The translations under genes were made by a program, and so were the position numbers. The notes beneath the pieces were generated by a model, which worked only from the letters and a program-made list of their open reading frames with translations, searched no databases and was not told where the DNA came from. From Flectobacillus rivi (lineage in GTDB: Bacteria; Bacteroidota; Bacteroidia; Cytophagales; Spirosomataceae), in contig NZ_JASHIE010000001.1 in NCBI RefSeq assembly GCF_030056655.1, positions 595,610 through 659,609 of the forward strand: a DNA stretch of 64,000 bases, read 5' to 3'. Shown one piece after another: positions 26,002 through 35,166 of the stretch. Position 1 is the stretch's first letter, and every line of letters begins with the position of its first letter.

Positions 26002-26715
26002 TTATTCCTTTTTGGAGTTTTCGCTTTTTCCTAATAAGTACTTCAATTGAAAATTCAAATTGGGGTAGTACGAATAATTTCGAATATTACGCTCTAGTTT
26101 AGGAATTTGCTGGTCTAAAGTAGTAGTCTCTAAAAAACCTTCATAGCTCACTTGTAATTTTGGACTTCCCATATAGCTCAATCCAAAATCTATTCCTAGT
26201 AATACTCTATTTTTGTATATATTCCCCAAATAACCAAAACCCATCGCAGGCATCCAATCAGACCATTTAATTCCGAGATTGATACTCCCAAAATCTGTTG
26301 CTTGTATATCAATTCCTCCTAACGACACTCCTGTTTTGGTAGTTACATTGAACAGGTAATCTTGTTTTAGATTATATGATACCCCAGCAAATAAGTGCCA
26401 CCGCTTTTTCTTAAAGGGAAAGTAGTCAAAGTAAAATGCTCCTACTTGCTTTTGAATAGTTGGTTTTATATCCAAGCTTTTTTTGTCAGCCAAATTGATA
26501 TGTACAGAATCATTGAAACCAAACTGCACCCAGTGAAAACGTATTCCAAAATGAGGGTACTTTTCTGGATAGTACGAGATTTCCGGTCCAACTCCCATGG
26601 TCGATGCAGATACCCCTAACCCTATATCTTGAGTAAACTTTTGCCCATTAACCATCACGGTACTTAAAAGACAAAATATTAGCATCAATGAAAATTGATT
26701 CATTTTAGGCATCAT
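26002..26715 (-). CDS. Small outer-membrane beta-barrel-like protein
   Basis: The 237-residue protein has a signal peptide ending near VNGQKF (start at 26,715, or at the ATG 26,701-26,703 if the first four residues are excluded). The mature part alternates aromatic strands and turns (EISYYPEKYPHFGIRFHWVQFGF, FYFDYFPFKKKRWHLFAGVSY, NLNFQLKYLLG), which fits an eight- to ten-strand outer-membrane barrel. No named family was recognised. It is followed without a gap by the lipoprotein at 24,404, suggesting a membrane barrel plus lipoprotein pair. A good promoter candidate lies about 105 bp upstream. Confidence 0.8.
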   Translation of the reverse strand: MMPKMNQFSLMLIFCLLSTVMVNGQKFTQDIGLGVSASTMGVGPEISYYPEKYPHFGIRFHWVQFGFNDSVHINLADKKSLDIKPTIQKQVGAFYFDYFPFKKKRWHLFAGVSYNLKQDYLFNVTTKTGVSLGGIDIQATDFGSINLGIKWSDWMPAMGFGYLGNIYKNRVLLGIDFGLSYMGSPKLQVSYEGFLETTTLDQQIPKLERNIRNYSYYPNLNFQLKYLLGKSENSKKE

Positions 26716-26819
26716 AAGTAAGGCTTTTTGATAAATGAACTTAAAATCTGTTTTAATACAATTACTTGTTATTGGAAAGGCTATTTAGTAGCAAGAATAT
26801 TATGTGTATTTGAGTTAAT

Positions 26820-26851
26820 CAAAGATAGGCTAATTCTTAGAATTGTACAAA
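26820..26851 (-). promoter_or_regulatory. Predicted promoter of the barrel-lipoprotein operon
   Basis: On the minus strand TTTG (26848-26851), 20 bases, then TATCTTTG (26820-26827) match both elements of the Bacteroidota promoter. The predicted leader is about 98 nt. This is the best-conserved promoter pair seen in the window. Confidence 0.6.
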
Positions 26852-26931
26852 TACTTAACTTTCCTAATTATTTAATTGAAGGTGAAAATGCGTAAACGGT
26901 ATGCTCAAAATTCTAGAGAACGCTAAAAAAA

Positions 26932-26969
26932 TAGGGTTTCAAGAAAGTTTAAATTTTCTTGAAACCCTA
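26932..26969 (-). terminator. Rho-independent terminator after rfbD
   Basis: The perfect 15-bp stem has left arm TAGGGTTTCAAGAAA and an eight-base loop. On the minus strand it is followed by TTTTTTT. It lies 30 bp after the rfbD stop codon. Confidence 0.93.
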
Positions 26970-26998
26970 AAAAAATATCAATCACAATAAAATACAAT

Positions 26999-27853
26999 TT
27001 AATTACCTAATTCTTCTAAACAAACCTTAAGGCTATCTCTCCAATATGGAATTGCCACCCCTAGATTTTGTTTAATCTTAGTTTTGTCCATCACAGAATA
27101 GAAAGGTCTTCTCGCTTTGGTCGGATACTCTGAGGTTTTTAGAGCTTTCACTTTTACCGTTAAATCAGCCAATTCAAAAATGGCAGTAGCAAAATCATAC
27201 CATGAAGTAACCCCTTCGTTACTAAAATGATATAAGCCATACGCTTCAGATTTTGACTCGATGATATGGATTATAACCTCAGCCAAATCAACTGCATAAG
27301 TAGGAGAACCCACCTGATCAACGATTACGCCTAACTCCGAACGCTCTTTGCCCAGACGGATCATCGTTTTAACAAAATTATTGGCAAACTCTGAATACAA
27401 CCAGCTAGTTCTTAACGTAAAATATTTTTGTGTTGTTTCCTGAATAGCTATTTCCCCTTCCAACTTCGTCAAACCATAAACACCAACTGGATTTGCAATG
27501 TCCTCTTCTGTTAACAAGCCTGTCTGATTACCTTCAAAGACAAAATCTGTAGAAATATGTATCAATGTAGCATCAAACTCAGCACTTAATATAGCCAAAT
27601 TTGCAGCACCGTCTTTATTGACTTTTCGAGCAATTTCTACTTCATCTTCAGCTTTATCTACCGCAGTATAAGCTGCACAGTTGATTACATAACTTGGGGT
27701 ATATTGTTGGAACAATGCCTTTAACAGCTCTAAATCAAGGATATTTCCCTCTTTTTCATCTAAGTAAATTAAGTCACTGATATTCTTTTGCTCTGCAACT
27801 TTCTGTATGCATTGTCCTAATTGTCCAACGCCTCCAAATACAAGTATATTCAT
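26999..27853 (-). CDS. rfbD: dTDP-4-dehydrorhamnose reductase
   Basis: The 284-residue protein performs the last step of dTDP-L-rhamnose synthesis, reducing dTDP-4-keto-L-rhamnose with NAD(P)H. The Rossmann loop is FGGVGQLGQ. The family motifs NCAAYTAVDKAE, ISTDFVFEG, and the catalytic YGLTK (YxxxK), followed by LRTSWLYS and DQVGSPTYAVDLA, are all present. Genes for the first three steps (RfbA, B, C) are not in the window. It is the last gene of the minus-strand polysaccharide block before a strong terminator. Confidence 0.94.
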   Translation of the reverse strand: MNILVFGGVGQLGQCIQKVAEQKNISDLIYLDEKEGNILDLELLKALFQQYTPSYVINCAAYTAVDKAEDEVEIARKVNKDGAANLAILSAEFDATLIHISTDFVFEGNQTGLLTEEDIANPVGVYGLTKLEGEIAIQETTQKYFTLRTSWLYSEFANNFVKTMIRLGKERSELGVIVDQVGSPTYAVDLAEVIIHIIESKSEAYGLYHFSNEGVTSWYDFATAIFELADLTVKVKALKTSEYPTKARRPFYSVMDKTKIKQNLGVAIPYWRDSLKVCLEELGN

Positions 27854-27919
27854 GTTTTCGATTAATGTTCAATTGGTTTTTTACTAGTTCTATAAATAAG
27901 CATTACATTGAGACTAAGC

Positions 27920-29140
27920 CTACCTTAACGAACTAATAGTAGTAGAAACCACTTTGCTTACGTCACCTGAAATAATATCACTTTCAGTGAATTGTGTAAA
28001 TTTAATTTCTCCATTAGGGTATCTTTTATAATCATGTATCATACAAATCACCCCATTCTCTTTCTGAATTATATCAGGGTATGACGCCCCTTTCCTTCGA
28101 TCAATTAATAATTTATATGGCCATGTTTCACCGTTATCTTTAGATAAAAAAGCCGTCAACATTTCTCTTTCTGTACTTGCATTCATTACTAGTAATATAT
28201 TTCCTGATTTTAATCTACCAACATAGAAACGACTTACAGCTGTTGGCCCTAAATCTTTGAATGCAATTTGGCTAGACCAGTTCAAACCACCATCTGTACT
28301 TACACTCGTAAAAATACCTTTTTGTGTTCTAAAGAAACATTTTAGAGTGTTCATACCTAAATCTAGAACCATGGCCTCATCATGCACTCGTGGCTGGCTA
28401 GTTGGTATTTTTACAAATTTTGTAGGAGCCAATAAAAGCTTGGGAGTATTCCGATAAACTGATTTGTATAGAAACACTCCATTATATTGAGGTAAAGTCT
28501 GTTTAAAAAATTCACCATTATAAATACCCTCTGTTATGTTCCACCCTGAAACTGGAAATAAAATTGATGAACTATCTACACCTAGATGTATAGGTTTTAC
28601 ATTCATTACCCCGTTAAACATTTTTTGTGGTGAAGAAATTTTAATCTCATTTAATTCATATTTCATTCGAATACTCCAAGTACCTCCAATTCCTCCATCC
28701 CACATACCAGTAGAGGTTGTCCAATTCATTCTTAGTACTCCATATCTATCAGACCAAAACGAAGGGTCAAAATGCCTTACACTATCTTGAATTGGAGCTA
28801 TTGTTAATTTATCTAAATCCCAACTCTTACCATCATCTTTACTCGCTGCCACCGAAATATAGTTTCCGATTTCTTCATCCTTAACGCCAGATATCCATGC
28901 TGCATATATTATACCTTTATCATATCCTATTGACGAACATCCCTGATAACCTCTAACTTTACCATTAGGATTAGATTTCGAATCGTATAAAAAAAGTGCT
29001 TTTGAAGAAGAATCTATAAGAATACTACTGTATTTTTCATCTATATCTACTGGTATTACAGTCCCATTGTAACCATTACACGATATTATTATGAAGCCAA
29101 CTACAATTGCGGAAAGGATAAATAATTGTCTGAGTTTCAT
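27920..29140 (-). CDS. BNR/Asp-box repeat lipoprotein, sialidase-superfamily fold
   Basis: The 406-residue protein has a lipoprotein signal, MKLRQLFILSAIVVGFIIISC (cysteine 21). At least three Asp-box motifs are visible: SKDDGKSWD, STDGGLNWS and SKDNGETWP. They mark the blade turns of a six-bladed propeller, as in sialidases and related glycan-binding or -cleaving proteins. A canonical FRIP arginine motif was not found, so activity is uncertain. It lies in the polysaccharide locus between rfbD and the uxs gene and may bind, trim or modify the exported glycan. An exact TATATTTG box (29,292-29,299, minus strand) lies about 150 bp upstream without a good -33. Confidence 0.8.
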   Translation of the reverse strand: MKLRQLFILSAIVVGFIIISCNGYNGTVIPVDIDEKYSSILIDSSSKALFLYDSKSNPNGKVRGYQGCSSIGYDKGIIYAAWISGVKDEEIGNYISVAASKDDGKSWDLDKLTIAPIQDSVRHFDPSFWSDRYGVLRMNWTTSTGMWDGGIGGTWSIRMKYELNEIKISSPQKMFNGVMNVKPIHLGVDSSSILFPVSGWNITEGIYNGEFFKQTLPQYNGVFLYKSVYRNTPKLLLAPTKFVKIPTSQPRVHDEAMVLDLGMNTLKCFFRTQKGIFTSVSTDGGLNWSSQIAFKDLGPTAVSRFYVGRLKSGNILLVMNASTEREMLTAFLSKDNGETWPYKLLIDRRKGASYPDIIQKENGVICMIHDYKRYPNGEIKFTQFTESDIISGDVSKVVSTTISSLR

Positions 29141-29427
29141 TAGTGGTGATTTTTAAGCGTTTTATAGAGATTAGAATTTACATTAATTTTTTGCTAATAA
29201 ACTACGTTGTATCTGAAATTAAGCGCTACTATAAGGCCATACAGGAATGATAGAATTTGATGAAAATTCTATTTAGGTCTGAAAATAAAATCAAATATAA
29301 CTTAAAAGTATATCACACTTGATAGATTAACAGTAATATATTCGATATATCTTATGTTGTATTGGTCCAATCAAAAAAATATTATATATATAAATTATAT
29401 TATTACATAATTCATAAAAGTAGTTGG

Positions 29428-30417
29428 TTATTTCTTCTCGTAATCTTCAAAACCTCTGTGATCTGCCATTTTGTATAGCTCATCGTTTGGTAATGACTTA
29501 AAGTATTCGTAAGTGATCTTTAAACCTTCTGCACGATTTACTTTTGGTTCCCAACCTAAAAGCTCCTTCGCTTTCGTAATGTTTGGTTGGCGTTGTTTCG
29601 GGTCATCTTTTGGTAATGGTAACGAAATCAACTTCTGGTTTGTACCTGTCAATTTGATGATTTCTTCACCAAATTCTTTGATTGTAATTTCATCTGGATT
29701 ACCAATGTTTACTGGATAAGCATAGTCGCTCAACAACAAACGATAGATACCTTCTACTAAATCGTCAACGAAACAGAATGAACGTGTTTGTGAACCATCA
29801 CCAAACATCGTTAAATCCTCTCCACGCAACGCTTGACCAATGAATGCTGGCAATACACGTCCGTCGTTCAATCGCATTCTAGGTCCGTAAGTATTGAAGA
29901 TACGAACGATACGAGTTTCTAAGCCATGATACGTATGGTATGCCATCGTCATTGCTTCTTGGAAACGTTTTGCTTCGTCATATACTCCACGTGGACCTAC
30001 TGGGTTTACATTACCCCAATATTCCTCTGTTTGTGGGTGTACCGTTGGGTCACCATAAACTTCCGAAGTAGAAGCAATCAATACTCTTGCATTCTTAACA
30101 CGAGCCAACCCCAAACAGTTGTGGATACCCAATGAACCTACTTTAAGGGTCTGAATTGGAATCTTCAAGTAGTCAATTGGAGACGCTGGTGAAGCAAAGT
30201 GAAGAATATAATCTAATTCACCTGGAACGTGAATAAACTTCGATACATCGTGGTGATAAAACTCGAAGTTGGGTAATTTGAACAAGTGCTCAATGTTCTT
30301 TAAGTCACCTGTAATGAGGTTATCCATTGCAATAACGTGATAACCTTCCTTGATAAATCTATCGCAAAGGTGAGAGCCTAAAAAGCCTGCTCCACCTGTG
30401 ATTAATACTCGTTTCAT
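29428..30417 (-). CDS. uxs: UDP-glucuronate decarboxylase (UDP-xylose synthase)
   Basis: The 329-residue short-chain dehydrogenase-like protein converts UDP-glucuronate to UDP-xylose, using bound NAD. Motifs: ITGGAGFLGSHLCDR (cofactor loop), LHFASPASPIDYLKIPIQTLKVGS (a hallmark of UXS), the STSEVYGDP catalytic serine region, and YDEAKR for the YxxxK pair. RIFNTYGPRMRLNDGRVLPAF and GDGSQTRSFCFVDDLV follow. It is encoded directly after ugd on the same strand, so the two make UDP-xylose from UDP-glucose. Confidence 0.94.
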   Translation of the reverse strand: MKRVLITGGAGFLGSHLCDRFIKEGYHVIAMDNLITGDLKNIEHLFKLPNFEFYHHDVSKFIHVPGELDYILHFASPASPIDYLKIPIQTLKVGSLGIHNCLGLARVKNARVLIASTSEVYGDPTVHPQTEEYWGNVNPVGPRGVYDEAKRFQEAMTMAYHTYHGLETRIVRIFNTYGPRMRLNDGRVLPAFIGQALRGEDLTMFGDGSQTRSFCFVDDLVEGIYRLLLSDYAYPVNIGNPDEITIKEFGEEIIKLTGTNQKLISLPLPKDDPKQRQPNITKAKELLGWEPKVNRAEGLKITYEYFKSLPNDELYKMADHRGFEDYEKK

Positions 30418-30433
30418 ATTGTTTAGATTTCGC

Positions 30434-30478
30434 GATTTAGTGAACGAATATCTTTATAATTTACTCATTCACTAAATC
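30434..30478. repeat. Inverted repeat between ugd and uxs with the GATTTAGTGA word
   Basis: GATTTAGTGAACGA (30,434-30,447) faces TCATTCACTAAATC (30,465-30,478), giving 14 bp with one mismatch around a 17-base loop. There is no T tract. It could be an RNA-processing or attenuating hairpin between the two genes. The arm word GATTTAGTGA also builds the tandem array at 54,508. Confidence 0.7.
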
Positions 30479-30489
30479 ACAATTCACCA

Positions 30490-31803
30490 TTATTTAACTG
30501 CGTCTCTACCTATTGAGTAATAAGTATAGCCTAATTCTTTCATTTGGTCTAATTCATACAAGTTACGACCATCGAAGATTACTTTGTTTTTCAACAACAC
30601 ATCCATTACCTCAAACTCTGGGGTACGGAATTGTGGCCATTCTGTCATAATCAATACTGCATCCGCATCTTTGATTGCTTCATAAGGACCTTTTGTGTAG
30701 GTAATTTTGTCGCCAATAATACCCTTCACATTTTCCATAGCCTCTGGGTCAAATGCCTTGATAGTTACGCCCTCTGCCAATAATTCTTCGATATTGTACA
30801 AGGCTGGAGCCTCACGAATATCGTCGGTATATGGTTTGAAAGCTAAGCCCCACATCGCAAATACTTTACCTTTCAAATCGCCACCGAAGTGTTCTTTAAT
30901 GGTTGGGATTAACTTCGTCTTTTGACCTTCATTTACGTTCATGACAGCCTTCAAAATCTGGAAGTCATATTGGTTGTCAGAAGAAGTTTTTGCTAAAGCC
31001 TGAACGTCTTTAGGAAAACAACTACCGCCATAACCAATACCTGCAAACAAGAAACGTTTCCCGATACGAGAATCCGTACCAATACCACGACGAATATCGT
31101 CTACATTGGCTCCTACTTTTTCGCAAAGGTTGGCAATCTCGTTCATAAACGTGATTTTAGTAGCCAAGAACGCATTTGCAGCATATTTAGTCATTTCAGC
31201 CGAACGCTCATCCATGAAGATAACAGGATTACCCTGACGAACCAATGGTGCATATAGCTTGTTCATCACAGCTTTTGCTTTCTCAGAACGAGTACCAATT
31301 ACCACGCGGTCAGGCTTCATAAAGTCTTCTACAGCCACACCTTCACGCAAAAACTCAGGATTGGATACTACATCAAAAAGTTCTTCTGAAGCATTTTTAG
31401 CAATCGCAGCGTGTACTTTTTCGGCTGTACCTACTGGTACAGTACTTTTATCAATAACCACTACATATTGGTCTAGGATTGGACCTAAATCATCAGCAAC
31501 TTTCAAGATATATTTTAAATCTGCTGAGCCATCTTCACCTGGAGGGGTTGGCAATGCCAAAAAGATTACCTTAGCATCTTTGATTCCTTCTGCCAAATTG
31601 GTCGTGAATTTCAATCTCCCTTCAGCAGTATTTCTGTTGAACAATACGTCCAAGCCTGGCTCATAGATAGGGATGATGCCATTCTTCATTTTTTCGACTT
31701 TCTTTTCGTCGATATCCACACAGGTTACTTGGTTTCCTGTCTCGGCGAAGCAAGTCCCTGTTACAAGACCCACGTAGCCCGTTCCAATTACAGCGATTTT
31801 CAT
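30490..31803 (-). CDS. ugd: UDP-glucose 6-dehydrogenase
   Basis: The protein is 437 residues from the ATG at 31,801-31,803 (MKIAVIGTGYVGLVTG). A frame extends 23 codons further upstream, but the family starts at the Rossmann strand. Other motifs are VDIDEKKVEKM, DKSTVPVGTAEK, VVSNPEFLREG, and the catalytic cysteine in GIGYGGSCFPKD. It oxidises UDP-glucose to UDP-glucuronate with two NAD. It supplies the decarboxylase encoded next and possibly glucuronate residues of the polymer. A small stem (TTCCTAAT/ATTAGGAA, 31,845-31,866) lies in its leader. Confidence 0.95.
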   Translation of the reverse strand: MKIAVIGTGYVGLVTGTCFAETGNQVTCVDIDEKKVEKMKNGIIPIYEPGLDVLFNRNTAEGRLKFTTNLAEGIKDAKVIFLALPTPPGEDGSADLKYILKVADDLGPILDQYVVVIDKSTVPVGTAEKVHAAIAKNASEELFDVVSNPEFLREGVAVEDFMKPDRVVIGTRSEKAKAVMNKLYAPLVRQGNPVIFMDERSAEMTKYAANAFLATKITFMNEIANLCEKVGANVDDIRRGIGTDSRIGKRFLFAGIGYGGSCFPKDVQALAKTSSDNQYDFQILKAVMNVNEGQKTKLIPTIKEHFGGDLKGKVFAMWGLAFKPYTDDIREAPALYNIEELLAEGVTIKAFDPEAMENVKGIIGDKITYTKGPYEAIKDADAVLIMTEWPQFRTPEFEVMDVLLKNKVIFDGRNLYELDQMKELGYTYYSIGRDAVK

Positions 31804-31950
31804 GATTTTTTGAAAATGAATAAGATTATTCAGTAAGACGACTCTTCCTAATATAATTATTAGGAAATACATGTTTTATACATTAAAAAGTTATGCGCAA
31901 GAATGAAGTCTGGTATGAAGTAACATGAATATCAAACTTTTAGAGGATTG

Positions 31951-32706
31951 TTATGGAAAATTAGATCTATTTTTCAAGAATCTATAAAAAAAAATTCTAA
32001 TAAAAAATAAAGGGATACCAACCAGATATCGATGAGCCAATCTCCTTGGTTCTAGTACAAGACGATAAAGCCATTCTAAACCAAATTTAGTTACAAATTT
32101 AGGAGGGAGTTTTACTGAACCACTAATCCACTCAAGGAATGCTCCACCTAGAATAACGACTTTCGCATTTAGCCTCTCTCGGTTCTCTATTATCCATTTT
32201 TCTTGAATCGGCATTCCAAAGCCGACCAGCAAAATATCAGGACAGAATTCATTAATTATATCAATAACCTTGTCATTTTCATGGTTTGATTTATTAAAAT
32301 AACCATGATAACCATCGAGAATTAGTTTATAACCATTCTCATTGATTTTTTCAATTGCCTTTTGGAAAACACCTGGCTTTGACCCAAGTAAGAATATCGA
32401 GTAATGCTCCGTTTGACAGAATCTAAAAAAGTCCCATAACCATCTATTGTAAGCAATTTGAGAAGGTATTTCTTTTCCAAGAAAATAAGCACCCATCTGT
32501 ATTCCTTTTCCATCACAAAGTACAATTGAACAGGAGTTCAAAAAATTGGCGAACCACTCTTCTTCATAAGCAATATTTGCAGAATAAATATTTAAATAGT
32601 CTATAGTAGCCTTTTGTTCATTAACAATCAGCCCTTTAATTTTATCATGTAACTCACTCAATGTCAAAGCATTAACCTTTGTTTTTAATATTTTAATTTC
32701 CTTCAT
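31951..32706 (-). CDS. WecG/TagA/CpsF-family glycosyltransferase (GT26)
   Basis: The 251-residue protein matches family GT26, which adds a ManNAc-type or related sugar to a lipid-linked intermediate. Characteristic segments are LNIYSANIAYE, CSIVLCDGKGIQMGAYFLG, IFLLGSKPGVFQKAIEKI, LLVGFGMPIQEKWI and LGGAFLEWISGSVKLPP, then FGLEWLYRLVLEPRRLAHRYL. The C-terminal Arg-rich helix binds membrane lipids in this family. It precedes ugd with a 147-bp gap. Confidence 0.92.
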   Translation of the reverse strand: MKEIKILKTKVNALTLSELHDKIKGLIVNEQKATIDYLNIYSANIAYEEEWFANFLNSCSIVLCDGKGIQMGAYFLGKEIPSQIAYNRWLWDFFRFCQTEHYSIFLLGSKPGVFQKAIEKINENGYKLILDGYHGYFNKSNHENDKVIDIINEFCPDILLVGFGMPIQEKWIIENRERLNAKVVILGGAFLEWISGSVKLPPKFVTKFGLEWLYRLVLEPRRLAHRYLVGIPLFFIRIFFYRFLKNRSNFP

Positions 32707-32755
32707 ATAATTTGTTTGAAGCTTCTTGTATCAATTACACGTTAACTATCGAAAA

Positions 32756-33820
32756 TTAGAGAGCACTTGAGGCATAGTGAGATAGATACCCGTTTAGCAT
32801 TACTGACTTATGGAATTGTTTAAAGAAATCACTCTCTTTCATTAAAATAGCATTCAATTTATAGCGCTCTAAATTTTGAGCCATTTTCTTAATAGCATTC
32901 GCTAATCCAGATGTATCTCCAGATTCAATCAGAATACCATTATCCTGAACAAGAGTCTTTGAAGATCCTACATTGGTTGCAATAATCGGAATACCTAGGG
33001 ATGTAGCTTCTATGAATACATTAGGAAAGCCCTCAAATATTGATGACTGCACTAAAGCATCGGATATACTTAGTAAAACATTTACATCTTTACGGTGCCC
33101 TAAAAATTGAACTTTATCCAATAAATTCATTTCTAGACACATATTTTTCAACGCATTCTCCAGAGGGCCTTCTCCAACAAATAATACTTTAAAATCGATG
33201 TCAGCGATAATTGTTAAAGCTTCGACAAGCATTTTTTGATTTTTTTGCGAAGACAGGCGCCCCAAACTAAGAATAGTAAATTTATTCTTGATGCCTAATT
33301 CTATTTTTACATTTTCTATATCATCTCCTTCAATCGGAGTCAGAAAATCACCTCCCATGTTAATAACCTTATTATCGTGGTTTGGGAAAAATGGAAGATA
33401 ATGCGCCTTTAAAATATCAGATAGATAAATTATAGTTTTGGGCATTAGAAGATTACTAACACCGTTATTAAGATAAATGTTGTCAAAATTAAAACAACTT
33501 TTTATCCCTAACAGCTTTTCTGCTGCAACCAAGTAAGGTAAAGTGGCTCTTTTATGTCCTTGTAAAAAAGTAATATTATTATCTTTCAAAGATTTTATTA
33601 TCCGAAATATATTTTTATACTTACGCGTCTCAACTATAATATGTTTCACTCTTTTATCCAACGAAGCAGCACTTTTACCATTAGGTGCAAATAAAAAAAC
33701 CTCTTTAAAATGGTTCACATAGTTATTTACAAAAAAGAGTACACGCTTCTCCTCACCTCCAAAATCAAAGTCTGGAATAATTAGTGCTATGGCTTGAGTT
33801 GATAGATTTTTAAAACTCAT
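32756..33820 (-). CDS. GT4-family glycosyltransferase
   Basis: The 354-residue retaining GT-B enzyme has the donor-binding C-terminal half clear: LSLGRLSSQKNQKMLVEAL, LFVGEGPLENAL and SIFEGFPNVFIEATSLGIPIIATNVGSS, with the E-x7-E-like pair. The N-terminal half starts with LIIPDFDFGGEEKRV. Donor and acceptor are unknown. It lies upstream of the GT26 gene by 49 bp and is one of the transferases assembling the repeat unit. Confidence 0.92.
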   Translation of the reverse strand: MSFKNLSTQAIALIIPDFDFGGEEKRVLFFVNNYVNHFKEVFLFAPNGKSAASLDKRVKHIIVETRKYKNIFRIIKSLKDNNITFLQGHKRATLPYLVAAEKLLGIKSCFNFDNIYLNNGVSNLLMPKTIIYLSDILKAHYLPFFPNHDNKVINMGGDFLTPIEGDDIENVKIELGIKNKFTILSLGRLSSQKNQKMLVEALTIIADIDFKVLFVGEGPLENALKNMCLEMNLLDKVQFLGHRKDVNVLLSISDALVQSSIFEGFPNVFIEATSLGIPIIATNVGSSKTLVQDNGILIESGDTSGLANAIKKMAQNLERYKLNAILMKESDFFKQFHKSVMLNGYLSHYASSAL

Positions 33821-34158
33821 TTCGCTTTATTTAACTTTTACACATTATAAGATCTTATATCAGTTGATTACATTCTTAAGGACTGAATAATACAAAAGAT
33901 ATGTTCTCAGAGATTAAAAATGAAACAATGTTCTCATTCGCATTATCAATCTCTAAAAATCTAAATTAGGAAGTATGGATAACTATGTATAAGGAAATTA
34001 TAAACCAACCTCAAAATAATTCTGGATACGATTTTGTTCTACAAAAATATATTGTGACAAATAAGTTCCATGACATAACTTATATATTCAGTCATTAAAC
34101 TAAGAATTTAAGTGTACCTTTTAATTTCTAAAACCAAAAGATAAGCATAGTTCTAAAA
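33821..34158. other. Intergenic break inside the polysaccharide locus
   Basis: About 340 AT-rich bases separate two groups of glycosyltransferase genes. A perfect 14-bp palindrome, TATAAGATCTTATA (33,846-33,859), lies close to the GT4 start and may be an operator. No ORF or terminator was seen. Confidence 0.4.
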
Positions 34159-35163
34159 TTAATCTATTCTAAAATCTATTAATTTCTTATATCGAATATA
34201 CTTTGGATCTTTCATCAACAAATATTCACACGAAATCACACTATGCCCTAGTCTTTTAGCATAATATAATAATGAGCTCCCAAAACCAATAATATTAAAC
34301 TTGTTTACTTGCAACAGGATTAACTCAAAAGGGATATTTCCAGGTAGCTCTATTAGTACAAAATTATTAACGAAGAAATAGTCCTTTATTATGCGTTTAT
34401 TATCTTCACTTTGTGCGGGGTGAAATTTTACAAAATTTTTATGTTTAGCAAATTTTTCAATTATCAATTTAGTATTACTTAAATACGCTTCTTTAGAGGC
34501 AAATTTCTGCTCTATAGCTGCATCAAATATAAAAACAGGGAAATCAGTATCGATGTGAACTTCAACATCGATACTAGGCCAAGTAATGATATTAGATTTA
34601 TGTGGCAAAGCGCTAAATGTTTCTGCAGAAATGCCAAATGTTTCAACATGATTTCTGTATTCTTTTTTTAATGTTGAAACATTGAACATATTGTCTGTAA
34701 ACCAATAACGCCTGAATCCTGAGGTAAAATAAGTAAAAAGTTTTTTCAGGGACTCTCTGAATGTTAATTTATTGAGACCTATTGAAGATGAATAACACCC
34801 TATACCTTCCTCAATAAACTTAATTCCTTTACAATGTTCGTTTGTTGCAATTGCTTGAAGGAGAAAAACACCAACATGTGGGAGATAAGCAACATAATCA
34901 TTGTTAATCACTGTTGATAGCTTGTGATCTACTTGCTCAACTAATTTATTAAGTTTCCAAAAGAAAAATTCTTCTCCTCTTTTCATTGAACTGGCAAAAA
35001 GATCAGAAAAATCAACTTGAGCAAAGGTGATTGGGATAATCGTATTCTTATAATTTCTTGAATATACAAATACAACATCCTCATTTTTCAAATTGAGAAA
35101 TGATACAGTTCCCAAAGCTGTCAAGAAAGTTGTATGCGAATGGATATAAAATAAATGTCGCAT
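34159..35163 (-). CDS. Putative sialyltransferase/polysialyltransferase-like glycosyltransferase
   Basis: The 334-residue protein has no close named match by eye. Bacterial sialyltransferases of GT38, GT52 and GT80 share a D/E-D/E-G motif and an HP motif. Here they are Glu118-Glu119-Gly120 (FIEEGIGCYSS) and His248-Pro249 (KFHPAQSED), in the usual order and spacing. They are followed by Ser296-Ser297 (GFGSSLLYYAKRLG), as in the final serine motif. I therefore infer a CMP-nonulosonate-type donor, which fits the cytidylyltransferase at 45,468. Other GT-B folds with EEG and HP motifs are possible. It is separated from the next gene upstream by three bases. Confidence 0.6.
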   Translation of the reverse strand: MRHLFYIHSHTTFLTALGTVSFLNLKNEDVVFVYSRNYKNTIIPITFAQVDFSDLFASSMKRGEEFFFWKLNKLVEQVDHKLSTVINNDYVAYLPHVGVFLLQAIATNEHCKGIKFIEEGIGCYSSSIGLNKLTFRESLKKLFTYFTSGFRRYWFTDNMFNVSTLKKEYRNHVETFGISAETFSALPHKSNIITWPSIDVEVHIDTDFPVFIFDAAIEQKFASKEAYLSNTKLIIEKFAKHKNFVKFHPAQSEDNKRIIKDYFFVNNFVLIELPGNIPFELILLQVNKFNIIGFGSSLLYYAKRLGHSVISCEYLLMKDPKYIRYKKLIDFRID

Positions 35164-35166
35164 TAT

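Noticed and set aside
30434..30478. Terminator between ugd and uxs
   Set aside because: The inverted repeat has no T tract and lies between two genes of one pathway, so it was recorded as a repeat rather than a terminator.
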